The notes under the pieces were generated by a model. The model was not told the DNA's origin. It saw only the letters and a list, made by a program, of their open reading frames with translations, and did not search any database. The position numbers and the translations under genes are program-made. Shown one piece after another: positions 6,059 to 13,189 of a DNA stretch of 18,681 nucleotides; the first letter of the stretch is position 1, and every line of letters starts with the position of its first letter. The stretch is from contig JAOPWF010000264.1 of assembly GCA_025965815.1 (NCBI GenBank), positions 1 through 18,681 on the forward strand. The letters run 5' to 3'. This stretch comes from Mycobacterium sp. (GTDB lineage: Bacteria > Actinomycetota > Actinomycetes > Mycobacteriales > Mycobacteriaceae).

Positions 6059-7258
6059 GTGCCCAGTAGCCGGCGGACCAGACTCGCCTTCCCGCTGTTG
6101 GCCTACGCGTTTGCCGCCATCATGGTCGGCACCACGCTGCCGACGCCGATGTACGCGCTGTACTCCGCGGAGATGCATTTCTCGGTGCTGACCACAACGG
6201 TGATCTTCGCCTCGTATGCGGCGGGGGTGCTCGCCGCGTTACTCATCTTCGGCCGCTGGTCCGACGCCATCGGCCGACGTCCGGTGTTGTTGGCGGGTAT
6301 CGCTTTCGCACTGGCGAGCGCCGTCGTCTTCCTGACTGCAGACTCGGTTCCGCAACTGCTGGTGGGGCGCGTATTGTCCGGCCTGTCAGCGGGGATCTTC
6401 ACCGGCACCGCGACGGCCGCCGTGATCGAGGCGGCGCCGCCGAGTTGGCGGACCAGGGCCGCGGCGGTGGCCACGGTGGCCAACATCGGCGGCCTCGGCG
6501 CCGGGCCGCTGCTGGCGGGCCTGCTGGTCCAGTACGCCCCCGCGCCGCTCAAGCTGTCCTTCATCGTCCACATCGTGCTGGCGCTGATCGCGGCGGCGGC
6601 TGTCCTGATCGCACCGGAGACATCGGAGCGTGCCGGACGTATTGGGCTCCAACGGTTGTCCGTTCCCGAAGAGACCCGCGCCGTGTTCGCCGTCGCCGCC
6701 ACGGCGGCGTTTGCGGGTTTCGCCGTCATGGGATCGTTCACCGCGGTGGCTCCGGCGTTCGTCTCGAACATCATCGGTATCAGCAATCACGCGGCCGCCG
6801 GCGCGATCGTGTGCTCGTTGTTTGCGTCCTCAGCCCTCGCGCAGGTGCTCGCCGGGCGGATCCGCCCGCAACTGGCGGTCGCGGTGGGCTGCGCGATTCT
6901 GGTGGTGGGCACGGTCATCATCGCCTTCGCACTGCACATCTCGTCACTGGTCTTGCTTATCGTGGGCGCCGTCATCGCCGGTGTCGGCCAGGGCATCAGC
7001 TTCAGCCGTGGCCTGGCGGCCGTGGCCGAGCGCACGCCACCGGAACGGCGAGCCGAAGTCAGCTCCACCTATTTCGTGGTCGCATACGTGGCGATCTCGC
7101 TTCCGGTCATCGGTGAAGGCCTTGCCGCTCAGGTCTGGGGTCTTCGCACCGCGGGCGTCACGTTCGCCCTTGCGGTGGCGGTGCTGGCCGCCATCTGCCT
7201 GGCCGCGGTGTTGCTGCAGGAATCGCGCAGTAAGCCGGTCGTCCAGACCGAAAGTTGA
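6059..7258 (+). CDS. MFS transporter, drug/metabolite exporter-like
   Basis: 399 residues from GTG 6059, with about 12 hydrophobic segments. After a basic start (VPSSRRTRLAFPLL) comes helix 1 and the helix 2-3 loop carries FGRWSDAIGRRP near residue 65, the MFS motif A (GxxxDxxGRR). A second pseudo-repeat begins near residue 200 after the charged central loop (ETSERAGRIG, VPEETRA). The overall length and motif fit the DHA1-type proton antiporters that export drugs or small metabolites, but no substrate can be predicted. The open frame extends to 5945, but the extra 38 codons run through an inverted repeat and lack a membrane segment; the -10 TACAAT just before 6059 decides the start. It is followed by a hairpin and a separate promoter for the acyltransferase. 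Confidence 0.85.
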   Translation: MPSSRRTRLAFPLLAYAFAAIMVGTTLPTPMYALYSAEMHFSVLTTTVIFASYAAGVLAALLIFGRWSDAIGRRPVLLAGIAFALASAVVFLTADSVPQLLVGRVLSGLSAGIFTGTATAAVIEAAPPSWRTRAAAVATVANIGGLGAGPLLAGLLVQYAPAPLKLSFIVHIVLALIAAAAVLIAPETSERAGRIGLQRLSVPEETRAVFAVAATAAFAGFAVMGSFTAVAPAFVSNIIGISNHAAAGAIVCSLFASSALAQVLAGRIRPQLAVAVGCAILVVGTVIIAFALHISSLVLLIVGAVIAGVGQGISFSRGLAAVAERTPPERRAEVSSTYFVVAYVAISLPVIGEGLAAQVWGLRTAGVTFALAVAVLAAICLAAVLLQESRSKPVVQTES

Positions 7259-7268
7259 GCAGTTCTAC

Positions 7269-7298
7269 CTATGCCTGGCTGAGCCTGGCCGGGCATAG
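7269..7298 (+). terminator. Hairpin after the MFS gene
   Basis: CTATGCC (7269-7275) pairs with GGCATAG (7292-7298), a T/G position (wobble in RNA) follows, then GGC (7277-7279) with GCC (7288-7290), enclosing an 8-nt loop. The 11-bp stem begins 10 nt after the stop codon. Its right end overlaps the -10 element of the next gene. Confidence 0.6.
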
Positions 7299-7301
7299 AT
7301 T
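7296..7301 (+). promoter_or_regulatory. -10 element for leaderless acyltransferase gene
   Basis: TAGATT is followed by 6 nt and the ATG at 7308. There is no Shine-Dalgarno-like sequence, consistent with a leaderless mRNA. Confidence 0.5.
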
Positions 7302-7307
7302 TGCCGC

Positions 7308-8657
7308 ATGGCGCTGTTCCCCACCCCCGCCGAGGTCGCGACGAATACCCCGCCGACCCGGGACCGCGCCATCGACGTCATCCGCATCATGTCACTGGTC
7401 GGAGTGGTGCTCGGCCACACCGTGATGGCGGTCAGCACGTTGCACGACGACGTCTTCATCTGGGACAACCTGCTCACCGCGTCCGTGATCTTCCAGGCAC
7501 TGACCTGGATCTTCCAGATCATGCCGTTGTTCTTCTTCGCCGGGGTGGCAGCGTGTATTGAGTCGTGGAAACCCCACAACAGCTGGGGCGGCTGGCTGAT
7601 GCGCCGCTGCACCCGGTTGTACCGGCCGGTGTTCTGGTATCTGGCGTTCTGGGGCGCCGCGCTGGTCGTGTTGCGGCGGCTTCTTCCTGAGCACGTGTAC
7701 GAACCCGTCGCCGGGATCAGCATCCAGCTGCTGTGGTTCTTGGGCGCGTACGTCCTGGTGCTGGCGACGGTGCCGCTGCTGTCCCGCATCACGACTACGG
7801 GCCGCGTGATCGTCGCCGTCACAGCCATCTACGCGTTCATCGCGCTGATCGATGCCATCCGGATCAACGTCGACGGGCTGTCCGCCCTGGGGTACCTCAA
7901 CCTCGTCGTGTGGGTCATCCCGGGCATGTTGGGCGTGGCGTACCGCCGCAACCTGCTGGCCGGCCGGTCGGCGCTGCGCCTCGGGATGGCGATGCTGGCC
8001 GTCAACGTGGCGCTGGTCTGGTTCGGCCCCTACGAGCTGAGCCTGGTCGGTATCGAGAGCCAGCACCTGAAGAACATGACACCGCCGTCGCTACTGTTGG
8101 CGGCCCACGCAATCATGATGTGCGCGTTCGCGATTGCCGCCTCTCCCGCCATCGCGCGGTGGGCGCGGCGACCGCGGGTGTGGTGGCTGGCGGCGATCGG
8201 TAACTCGGGAGCCATGACCCTGTACCTGTGGCACATCCCGCCGCTGCTCGCCATGCACCTGTTGTTCGACTACCTCGGGTATCCCCGGTACGAGTCGGGC
8301 GCGCCCGGCTTCGTCGCACTGAGCATCCTGCAACTGCTCATCATGATGCTGCTCGTCGGCTTGGTGTTCATCGCGTTGCGCCCGTTGGAGAACGACAAGC
8401 TGCCGGCCTGGGATGTCAGGTGGGATGGCGGAATCGTCGCCGCGCCCGGATGGCGCAGCGTTGCCGTCGGCACACTGCTGTGCGTCGCCGGTGCGGCCAC
8501 GCTCGCGTCAGTCGGATGGGGCCTGAAGGACCAGGGGCTGTACTGCATCGCGCTCATGCTCATGGGCCTCATCGGCGCACGCGCGCTGGCCGCCGACACG
8601 ACACCGGCAACCCCGGTGCTCAGTGTGACCGCACTGCCCGCCGACCGGCGAGGATGA
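7308..8657 (+). CDS. Membrane acyltransferase 3 family protein (OafA/WecH-like)
   Basis: 449 residues with about ten membrane segments. The first segment follows RDRAIDVIRIMSLVGVVLGH: the charged pair and the His at residue 37 match the conserved start of the acyltransferase-3 family, in which that His is thought to be essential. Other segments include WIFQIMPLFFFAGVAA near 65-80 and LYLWHIPPLLAMHLLF near 305-320, another family-typical region. These integral proteins move acyl groups across or onto exported glycans or lipids. In mycobacteria members modify cell-envelope lipids and sugars, but the acceptor here is unknown. It has its own leaderless start and a terminator on each side, so it is probably monocistronic. 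Like the symporter and MFS genes it is part of the block inserted in the Rv1155-Rv1156 interval. Confidence 0.85.
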   Translation: MALFPTPAEVATNTPPTRDRAIDVIRIMSLVGVVLGHTVMAVSTLHDDVFIWDNLLTASVIFQALTWIFQIMPLFFFAGVAACIESWKPHNSWGGWLMRRCTRLYRPVFWYLAFWGAALVVLRRLLPEHVYEPVAGISIQLLWFLGAYVLVLATVPLLSRITTTGRVIVAVTAIYAFIALIDAIRINVDGLSALGYLNLVVWVIPGMLGVAYRRNLLAGRSALRLGMAMLAVNVALVWFGPYELSLVGIESQHLKNMTPPSLLLAAHAIMMCAFAIAASPAIARWARRPRVWWLAAIGNSGAMTLYLWHIPPLLAMHLLFDYLGYPRYESGAPGFVALSILQLLIMMLLVGLVFIALRPLENDKLPAWDVRWDGGIVAAPGWRSVAVGTLLCVAGAATLASVGWGLKDQGLYCIALMLMGLIGARALAADTTPATPVLSVTALPADRRG

Positions 8658-8661
8658 CGTA

Positions 8662-8679
8662 GCCGGCGAACACGCCGGC
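8662..8679. terminator. Bidirectional hairpin between convergent genes
   Basis: GCCGGCG (8662-8668) pairs perfectly with CGCCGGC (8673-8679) around an AACA loop. It lies 5 nt after the acyltransferase stop and 4 nt beyond the stop of the convergent DUF5302 gene. Confidence 0.65.
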
Positions 8680-8682
8680 CCG

Positions 8683-8862
8683 CTATCCGCTCTTGCGGCG
8701 GAACTCACGTCGATTCTCGACGGGACCGTGCGCCCGCGGTTGCTTGGGTCCGCCGTTCTTGTGGTCGGCTGTGGCCGATGAGCGGGCCTTCTTGCGTTCC
8801 AGCGCTTCGCGGAACTTGCGCTTGGTCTCGTCCTCAGGACCCGCTGCTTCTGACTCCGCCAT
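8683..8862 (-). CDS. DUF5302 family small basic protein
   Basis: 59 residues from ATG 8862 on the minus strand: MAESEAAGPEDETKRKFREALERKKARS, a Gly/His-rich middle (DHKNGGPKQPRAHGP) and the ending ENRREFRRKSG. This acidic-start, basic-end pattern with the fixed C-terminus matches the actinobacterial DUF5302 family. No function is known; the charge and lack of hydrophobic residues suggest a disordered or nucleic-acid-associated protein, which is inference. It lies 15 nt downstream of the Rv1155-like gene, but TAGGCT placed 6 nt before its ATG suggests it also has its own leaderless promoter. Confidence 0.85.
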   Translation of the reverse strand: MAESEAAGPEDETKRKFREALERKKARSSATADHKNGGPKQPRAHGPVENRREFRRKSG

Positions 8863-8868
8863 GGTGGC

Positions 8869-8874
8869 AGCCTA
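8869..8874 (-). promoter_or_regulatory. -10 element TAGGCT for DUF5302 gene
   Basis: On the minus strand TAGGCT is followed by 6 nt and the ATG at 8862. The identical hexamer and spacing precede the next gene upstream (9328-9333). Confidence 0.45.
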
Positions 8875-8877
8875 TCG

Positions 8878-9333
<456 letters not shown>

Positions 9334-9380
9334 GTCGCGGCATCACACGGTCGCCCCGATTCGCGCCGCGCCTCTTTACG

Positions 9381-9563
9381 ATGCTGCGCAACCGCGCCAC
9401 CGAGGCGAAGCGCTCCGGCCGCTACCGGATGCGGCCCATGCCGTTCGAATTGAATGCCGACGAGAGCTTGGCGTTGGCGGGCACAATTCGGGGTGTGCAG
9501 ACCGCCCGCGATATCCCACTGCCGGCAGGCCGCGGATTCTTCAAGCTGGAGTTCCGCCCATGA
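9381..9563 (+). pseudogene. C-terminal fragment of an O-methyltransferase paralog
   Basis: A 60-codon frame (ATG 9381 to TGA 9561-9563) encodes RYRMRPMPFELNADESLALA, then VQTARDIPLPAGRG. This aligns with the C-terminal part of the O-methyltransferase encoded 500 bp further on ([20 protein letters not shown] and [14 protein letters not shown]). The SAM-binding N-terminal two thirds are absent: upstream sequence to 9325 shows no methyltransferase motif. It is therefore the tail of a degraded duplicate or a horizontally reduced paralog. Its stop overlaps the next start (ATGA at 9560), so whatever is translated is coupled to DUF1697. It could still be expressed as a 60-aa peptide. Confidence 0.65.
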
Positions 9564-10108
9564 CCCGCTACGCCGCTTTCCTGCGCGGCGTGAACGTCGG
9601 CGGCGTCAACCTGAAGATGGCCGACGTGGCCAAGGCGCTCGACGGGGCCGGATTCAGCAATGTGCGAACGATTCTGGCGAGCGGCAACGTCCTGCTCGAA
9701 TCCCGGTCCGGTACCGCTGCGGTTCGCAAGAAGGCTGAGACGGCACTTCGCGATGCGTTCGGCTACGACGCCTGGGTGCTGGCCTACGAAATCGACAAGG
9801 TCGCCGCAGTCGTCGACGCCTACCCGTTCGAACCGGAGGTCGAGGGTCACCATTCGTACGTCACCTTCGTCACTGACGAGAAGGTGCTCGACGAGTTGGC
9901 CGAACTCGCCAAGGGCGCCCGGCCCGAGGAGAAGATCGAGCGCGGCGAAGGGGTGATTTACTGGCAGGTCCCCAAGACCGACACGCTGGACACCACGTTG
10001 GGCAAGACGATGGGCAAGAAGCGCTACAAATCCTCGACCACCACGCGCAACCTGCGCACGCTGGCCAAAGTCCTCAAATTGGCGTCCTTCGGTAGATTCG
10101 CGTCGTGA
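9560..10108 (+). CDS. DUF1697 family protein
   Basis: 182 residues starting MTRYAAFLRGVNVGGVNLKMADV, the diagnostic opening of DUF1697, followed by VRTILASGNVLLES near residues 36-49 and the C-terminal MGKKRYKSSTTTRNLRTLAKV typical of the family. Structures of DUF1697 members show two ferredoxin-like halves, but no biochemical function is established. The start overlaps the stop of the methyltransferase fragment (ATGA) and its own stop overlaps the start of the O-methyltransferase (GTGA at 10105), so the three reading frames form one tightly coupled unit. It occupies the slot of Rv1154c in the syntenic order; I cannot say that they are orthologous. Confidence 0.88.
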   Translation: MTRYAAFLRGVNVGGVNLKMADVAKALDGAGFSNVRTILASGNVLLESRSGTAAVRKKAETALRDAFGYDAWVLAYEIDKVAAVVDAYPFEPEVEGHHSYVTFVTDEKVLDELAELAKGARPEEKIERGEGVIYWQVPKTDTLDTTLGKTMGKKRYKSSTTTRNLRTLAKVLKLASFGRFAS

Positions 10109-10944
10109 CCCCAGCCGCAACAAACAAAGCCGACGGCGCGGCGCTGACCGGCGTTTCCGAGACCGCGCTGCTGACCCTGCGGGCGCGTGCGAACGAAGCG
10201 CGGCGGCCCGACTCGATCATCGACGACCCGATGGCCATCGTGTTGATGGACTCCATCCACTACGACTTCGGTAAGTTCGGACCGGCCAACCGCCAGGACA
10301 TGGCGCTGCGCGCCCTCGCCTACGACAACAACGCTCGCCGGTATCTGGCGGATCACCCGTCGGCGACCGTGGTGGCCCTCGCCGAAGGCCTGCAGACCAG
10401 CTTCTACCGCCTGGACGCCGTGGGCCTGGGTGACCAGTTCCGCTGGCTGACAGTTGATCTGCCACCGATCGTCGCGTTGCGTTCGCGGCTGCTGCCGGCA
10501 TCCGAGCGGGTGTCGACCTGCGCGCAGTCCGCGCTCGATTTCAGCTGGATGGACCGTGTCGATACCAGCGAGGGCGTGTTCCTCACGGCCGAGGGCCTGT
10601 TGATGTACCTGCAACCCGACGAAGCGCTCGGCCTGATCGCCCAATGCGCTAGACGTTTTCCGGGCGGCCAGATGATGTTCGATCTGCCGCCGTCCTGGTT
10701 TGCGGCGTGGGCGCGCAAGGGCATGCGGACGTCATTGCGCTACCGGGTGCCGCCAATGCCGTTCAGCCTGTCCCCCGGCGAGGCGGCGGGGTTGGTCAAT
10801 ACGGTGCCTGGCATCCGCGCGGTACACGATCTGCCGATGCCACAGGGCCGGGGCAAGGTGCTGAACGGGCTGCTGTGGACGGCCCAGCGAATCCCGCTGC
10901 TGGATCCGCTGCGCGGCGTGCTGACGCTGCTGGAGTTCGGCTAA
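10105..10944 (+). CDS. omt: SAM-dependent O-methyltransferase, Rv1153c-like (LCM/Tcmp-type)
   Basis: 279 residues from GTG 10105, which overlaps the DUF1697 stop. Order of features: [29 protein letters not shown] near residues 13-42 (the N-terminal signature of the leucine-carboxyl/polyketide methyltransferase family), [16 protein letters not shown] near 90-105 (SAM motif I), [15 protein letters not shown] near 113-128, and [12 protein letters not shown] near 155-167 (motif around the acceptor pocket). In M. tuberculosis the homolog Rv1153c is annotated omt. The acceptor is unknown. Note that motif I has AEG where many members have GCG, so full activity should not be assumed. A tail fragment of a paralog precedes the operon. 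Its TAA overlaps the stop of the convergent GntR gene by 4 bp. Confidence 0.88.
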   Translation: MTPAATNKADGAALTGVSETALLTLRARANEARRPDSIIDDPMAIVLMDSIHYDFGKFGPANRQDMALRALAYDNNARRYLADHPSATVVALAEGLQTSFYRLDAVGLGDQFRWLTVDLPPIVALRSRLLPASERVSTCAQSALDFSWMDRVDTSEGVFLTAEGLLMYLQPDEALGLIAQCARRFPGGQMMFDLPPSWFAAWARKGMRTSLRYRVPPMPFSLSPGEAAGLVNTVPGIRAVHDLPMPQGRGKVLNGLLWTAQRIPLLDPLRGVLTLLEFG

Positions 10945-11306
10945 CCGAACGCGGCCTCGACGTAGCGCAACGCATCCGCCTTAGCGATGCCCAGTGCCCG
11001 GGCGGCCTCCGCGTAGGCATGTGCCGCGGTCGCCATGGCGGTGTCGGCCGGATCCACTCGGGCGACGAAAGTGCCGAAGCGTCCTCGGGTTTCGACGATG
11101 CCCGCCGTCTCGAGTTCACGGTAGGCGCGCGCCACGGTGTTCACCGCCAGGTTGAGCTGGGAAGCCAGCTCACGAACCGTCGGCAAGCGTGTCCCGGGTG
11201 ACAAGCGGCCGTCGCGGATACCGCCGATGATCTGGGTACGGCGCTGTTCGAAAAGAGGTGTGGCGCCTTCAGGGCTAACCCGCACCCATTCCCCCAAATC
11301 GGCCAC
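10941..11306 (-). CDS. GntR-family regulator, YtrA subfamily, Rv1152-like
   Basis: 121 residues from GTG 11306, matching the 121 aa I recall for Rv1152; a GTG at 11324 would add six residues. The winged helix occupies residues about 17-85: [66 protein letters not shown], here recognised by its LPTVRELA and [11 protein letters not shown] core (recognition helix). Only about 35 residues follow, too few for a ligand domain, which is the YtrA-type layout; these regulators usually control neighbouring transport or resistance genes. The gene diverges from the sirtuin gene with both predicted -10 elements in the 35-bp gap, so it may regulate that gene as well as itself. Target and ligand are unknown. 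Confidence 0.88.
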   Translation of the reverse strand: MADLGEWVRVSPEGATPLFEQRRTQIIGGIRDGRLSPGTRLPTVRELASQLNLAVNTVARAYRELETAGIVETRGRFGTFVARVDPADTAMATAAHAYAEAARALGIAKADALRYVEAAFG

Positions 11307-11312
11307 GTGCTT

Positions 11313-11335
11313 AGTATCGCGCACGCCGCTAGTTT
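11313..11335. promoter_or_regulatory. Divergent leaderless promoters between GntR regulator and sirtuin
   Basis: On the plus strand TAGTTT (11330-11335) is followed by 6 nt and the sirtuin GTG at 11342. On the minus strand GATACT (11313-11318; matches only A2 and T6 of TAnnnT) is followed by 6 nt and the GntR GTG at 11306. The two elements are 11 bp apart, so a single bound GntR dimer could cover both. Confidence 0.45.
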
Positions 11336-11341
11336 GGTCAT

Positions 11342-12055
11342 GTGCAGGTGACGGTCCTCAGTGGTGCGGGTATCTCGGCGGACAGCGGGGTGCCGACGTT
11401 CCGCGACGTCGAAACGGGGCTGTGGGCGCAGGTAGATCCCTACGAGATGTCCAGCGAGCAGGGCTGGCGCCGGCACCCCGACACGGTCTGGGCGTGGTAT
11501 CTGTGGCGGCATTATCTGATCGACAAGGTGCAACCCAACGATGCACACCGCGCCGTCGCGGCCTGGCAGGATTACGCCGAGGTGCACGTCGTCACACAGA
11601 ATGTCGACAATCTGCACGAACGGGCCGGCAGCAAGCGGGTCTACCACCTGCACGGCAGCCTGTTCGAATTTCGTTGCGACCGTTGCCAGCTGCCGTACAT
11701 GGGCGAGCTTCCCGCCATGCCAGAGCCGGTCGCGTCAGTGACCCCGCCGGTGTGCGCGTGTGGCGGGGTGATCCGTCCCAACGTGGTGTGGTTCGGCGAG
11801 CCGTTGCCGGAGGCAGCGTGGCAGAACGCCGTGGACGCGGTGTCGGCGGCGGACGTGGTGATTGTGGTCGGAACGTCGGCGATCGTCTATCCCGCCGCCG
11901 GCCTGCCCGAGATGGCCGTGGCCAACGGTATCCCGGTCATCGAGGTGAACCCCGAACCGACGCCGTTGTCCCGGGTGGCGACGGTCAGCCTGCGGGAGTC
12001 CGCGACGCATGCGATGCCGGAACTGCTGCAGCGGTTGCCCACCCTGCTCGGCTAG
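11342..12055 (+). CDS. cobB: NAD-dependent protein deacylase (class III sirtuin), Rv1151c-like
   Basis: 237 residues, the length I recall for Rv1151c. NAD-binding motifs: SGAGIS (7-12), SGVPTFRD (15-22), TQNVDNLH (85-92). The catalytic His is H104 in HLHG. Four zinc-binding Cys are in the order C112-x2-C115 and C138-x-C140. Tyr53 and Arg56 in AWYLWRH fit the Y-x-x-R pair that marks class III sirtuins and selects succinyl or malonyl lysine as well as acetyl lysine. The M. tuberculosis protein deacylates proteins including acetyl-CoA synthetase, a cytosolic function. The start GTG 11342 has a TAGTTT -10 6 nt before it; no Shine-Dalgarno is visible. It diverges from the GntR regulator and its TAG overlaps the stop of the methyltransferase remnant on the other strand. 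Confidence 0.93.
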   Translation: MQVTVLSGAGISADSGVPTFRDVETGLWAQVDPYEMSSEQGWRRHPDTVWAWYLWRHYLIDKVQPNDAHRAVAAWQDYAEVHVVTQNVDNLHERAGSKRVYHLHGSLFEFRCDRCQLPYMGELPAMPEPVASVTPPVCACGGVIRPNVVWFGEPLPEAAWQNAVDAVSAADVVIVVGTSAIVYPAAGLPEMAVANGIPVIEVNPEPTPLSRVATVSLRESATHAMPELLQRLPTLLG

Positions 12056-12496
12056 GCCGGTGCCGCGGCGGGCCGGAGCGCGCGGCCGATCACGAACTCC
12101 GACACCGGAATCGGCAGCCAGGCAAGCACCGTCCACTGGTGTCGTGCGGTGTCCACCCGGAACCCGGCGTCGACGATCGCCACCTCCGTGTCCCGGTGAG
12201 TTGTGGCAGTCGGCGAACAGTCGTGGCCACAGCGTGGCATCGGCTAATCGCTGCAGCCGTGCCCGCGGCCCGGCGCTGACGACGTGTTCGAGATAACGCA
12301 GCTCCTCACCAGGACGCAGCAGCGAAAGCAGGTGGCGCAGTGCGGCATCCGGATCATCCACCGAGCAGAGCACCAGCGAACACACCACCGCGTCGAAGGG
12401 TTCGTCCGCGGCGAACTGCTCCACGGTGTCAGGGGTGACGGTAACCGGTACTCCCGCGATCCTACGAGCCGCGATCTTGGCGTATGTCAGGACGAA
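12052..12496 (-). pseudogene. Truncated and frameshifted class I SAM methyltransferase, Rv1147-like remnant
   Basis: On the minus strand the frame opened after a TGA at 12497-12499 gives VTVTPDTVEQFAADEPF, DAVVCSLVLCSVDDPDAALR, LLRPGEELRYLEHV and LWPRLFADCH, the second half of a UbiE/PmtA-like methyltransferase (motifs II and III and the LEHV strand). At about 12200-12206 the coding frame switches: THRDTEVAIVDAGFRVDTAR continues the family pattern (normally CH..RDTE) in another frame to the stop at 12052-12054. SAM motif I and everything before it are missing, because the tetR gene ends at 12487. So both an N-terminal truncation and a single-base shift are present. Its position, sirtuin side of the MmpL gene, equals that of Rv1147 as I remember it. 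Confidence 0.75.
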
Positions 12497-13188
12497 TCAG
12501 GTTGCTTATCCGCCAGACGAGACATCAGCCATTCGACCGTCTCCTGTGGGGAGCTGTCCTCCCCGAATAGTCCCGACACGATGTGCCCGCAACACACCGA
12601 GCGGAGCACCCGGTCGGCGAACTGCTCGGCGTCACCCCACGGCAAGTACGGCTTGGCGATCAGCAGGGCCGCGACGCCGTGACCCGCGGTCCACAACTCG
12701 AGCGCTGCCATCGTGGGATCGCCGGGCGCGTAGATGCCCTCATCCATCAGCGCCTGCACGGATTTGCGCATGTGCACGAACGCCGAACTGTTCAGCGTGA
12801 TGTCGACGTCGCTGCCGGGCCGGCCCTCGCCCATGGTGGCGATGCGGTACAGCACCGGGGTCTGGGTCGCGAAGCGCACATACGCCAGCCCTTGGGCGCG
12901 CAGCACGTCCAGGGTCGACGCCTGACCGACGGCGACCCGCTGCATTTCCTCGTCGAGCTTCTCGAAATAACGGGCGCACACCGCGTCCATCAGCGCGTCC
13001 TTGTCGGCGAAGTGCAGATAGATCGACGGCGGAGTGACACCTACCCGTTGCGCCACCGATCGGATGGACACCTCTTTGGCATGGCCGGTCTCCAACAGCA
13101 GTTCCGTGGCAGCGTCGAGGATCTCCTCGCGCAACTGGTCGCCGGAGCCACGGGCGGCGCGCCTCCGGCGCATAGGCTGAATCGACAC
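12487..13188 (-). CDS. TetR-family repressor of the mmpL operon
   Basis: 233 residues from GTG 13188, one base after the stop of the mmpL gene; an internal ATG at 13173 is an alternative. The basic start (MRRRRAARGSGD) precedes a TetR helix-turn-helix at about residues 18-65: LREEILDAATELLLETGHAKE then VSIRSVAQRVGVTPPSIYLHFADKDAL, with the recognition helix in TPPSIYLHF. The C-terminal part (LAYVRFATQTPVLYRIATMGEG and a helix around MAALELWTAGHGVAALLIA) resembles the WHG/TetR_C_33 ligand domain. Because the mmpL and tetR genes form one operon, and a perfect inverted repeat covers the operon promoter (15558-15580), autoregulated repression of MmpL is the likely role. The ligand is unknown. It displaced the 5' part of the methyltransferase remnant. 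Confidence 0.9.
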   Translation of the reverse strand: MSIQPMRRRRAARGSGDQLREEILDAATELLLETGHAKEVSIRSVAQRVGVTPPSIYLHFADKDALMDAVCARYFEKLDEEMQRVAVGQASTLDVLRAQGLAYVRFATQTPVLYRIATMGEGRPGSDVDITLNSSAFVHMRKSVQALMDEGIYAPGDPTMAALELWTAGHGVAALLIAKPYLPWGDAEQFADRVLRSVCCGHIVSGLFGEDSSPQETVEWLMSRLADKQPDSS

Positions 13189-13189
13189 G

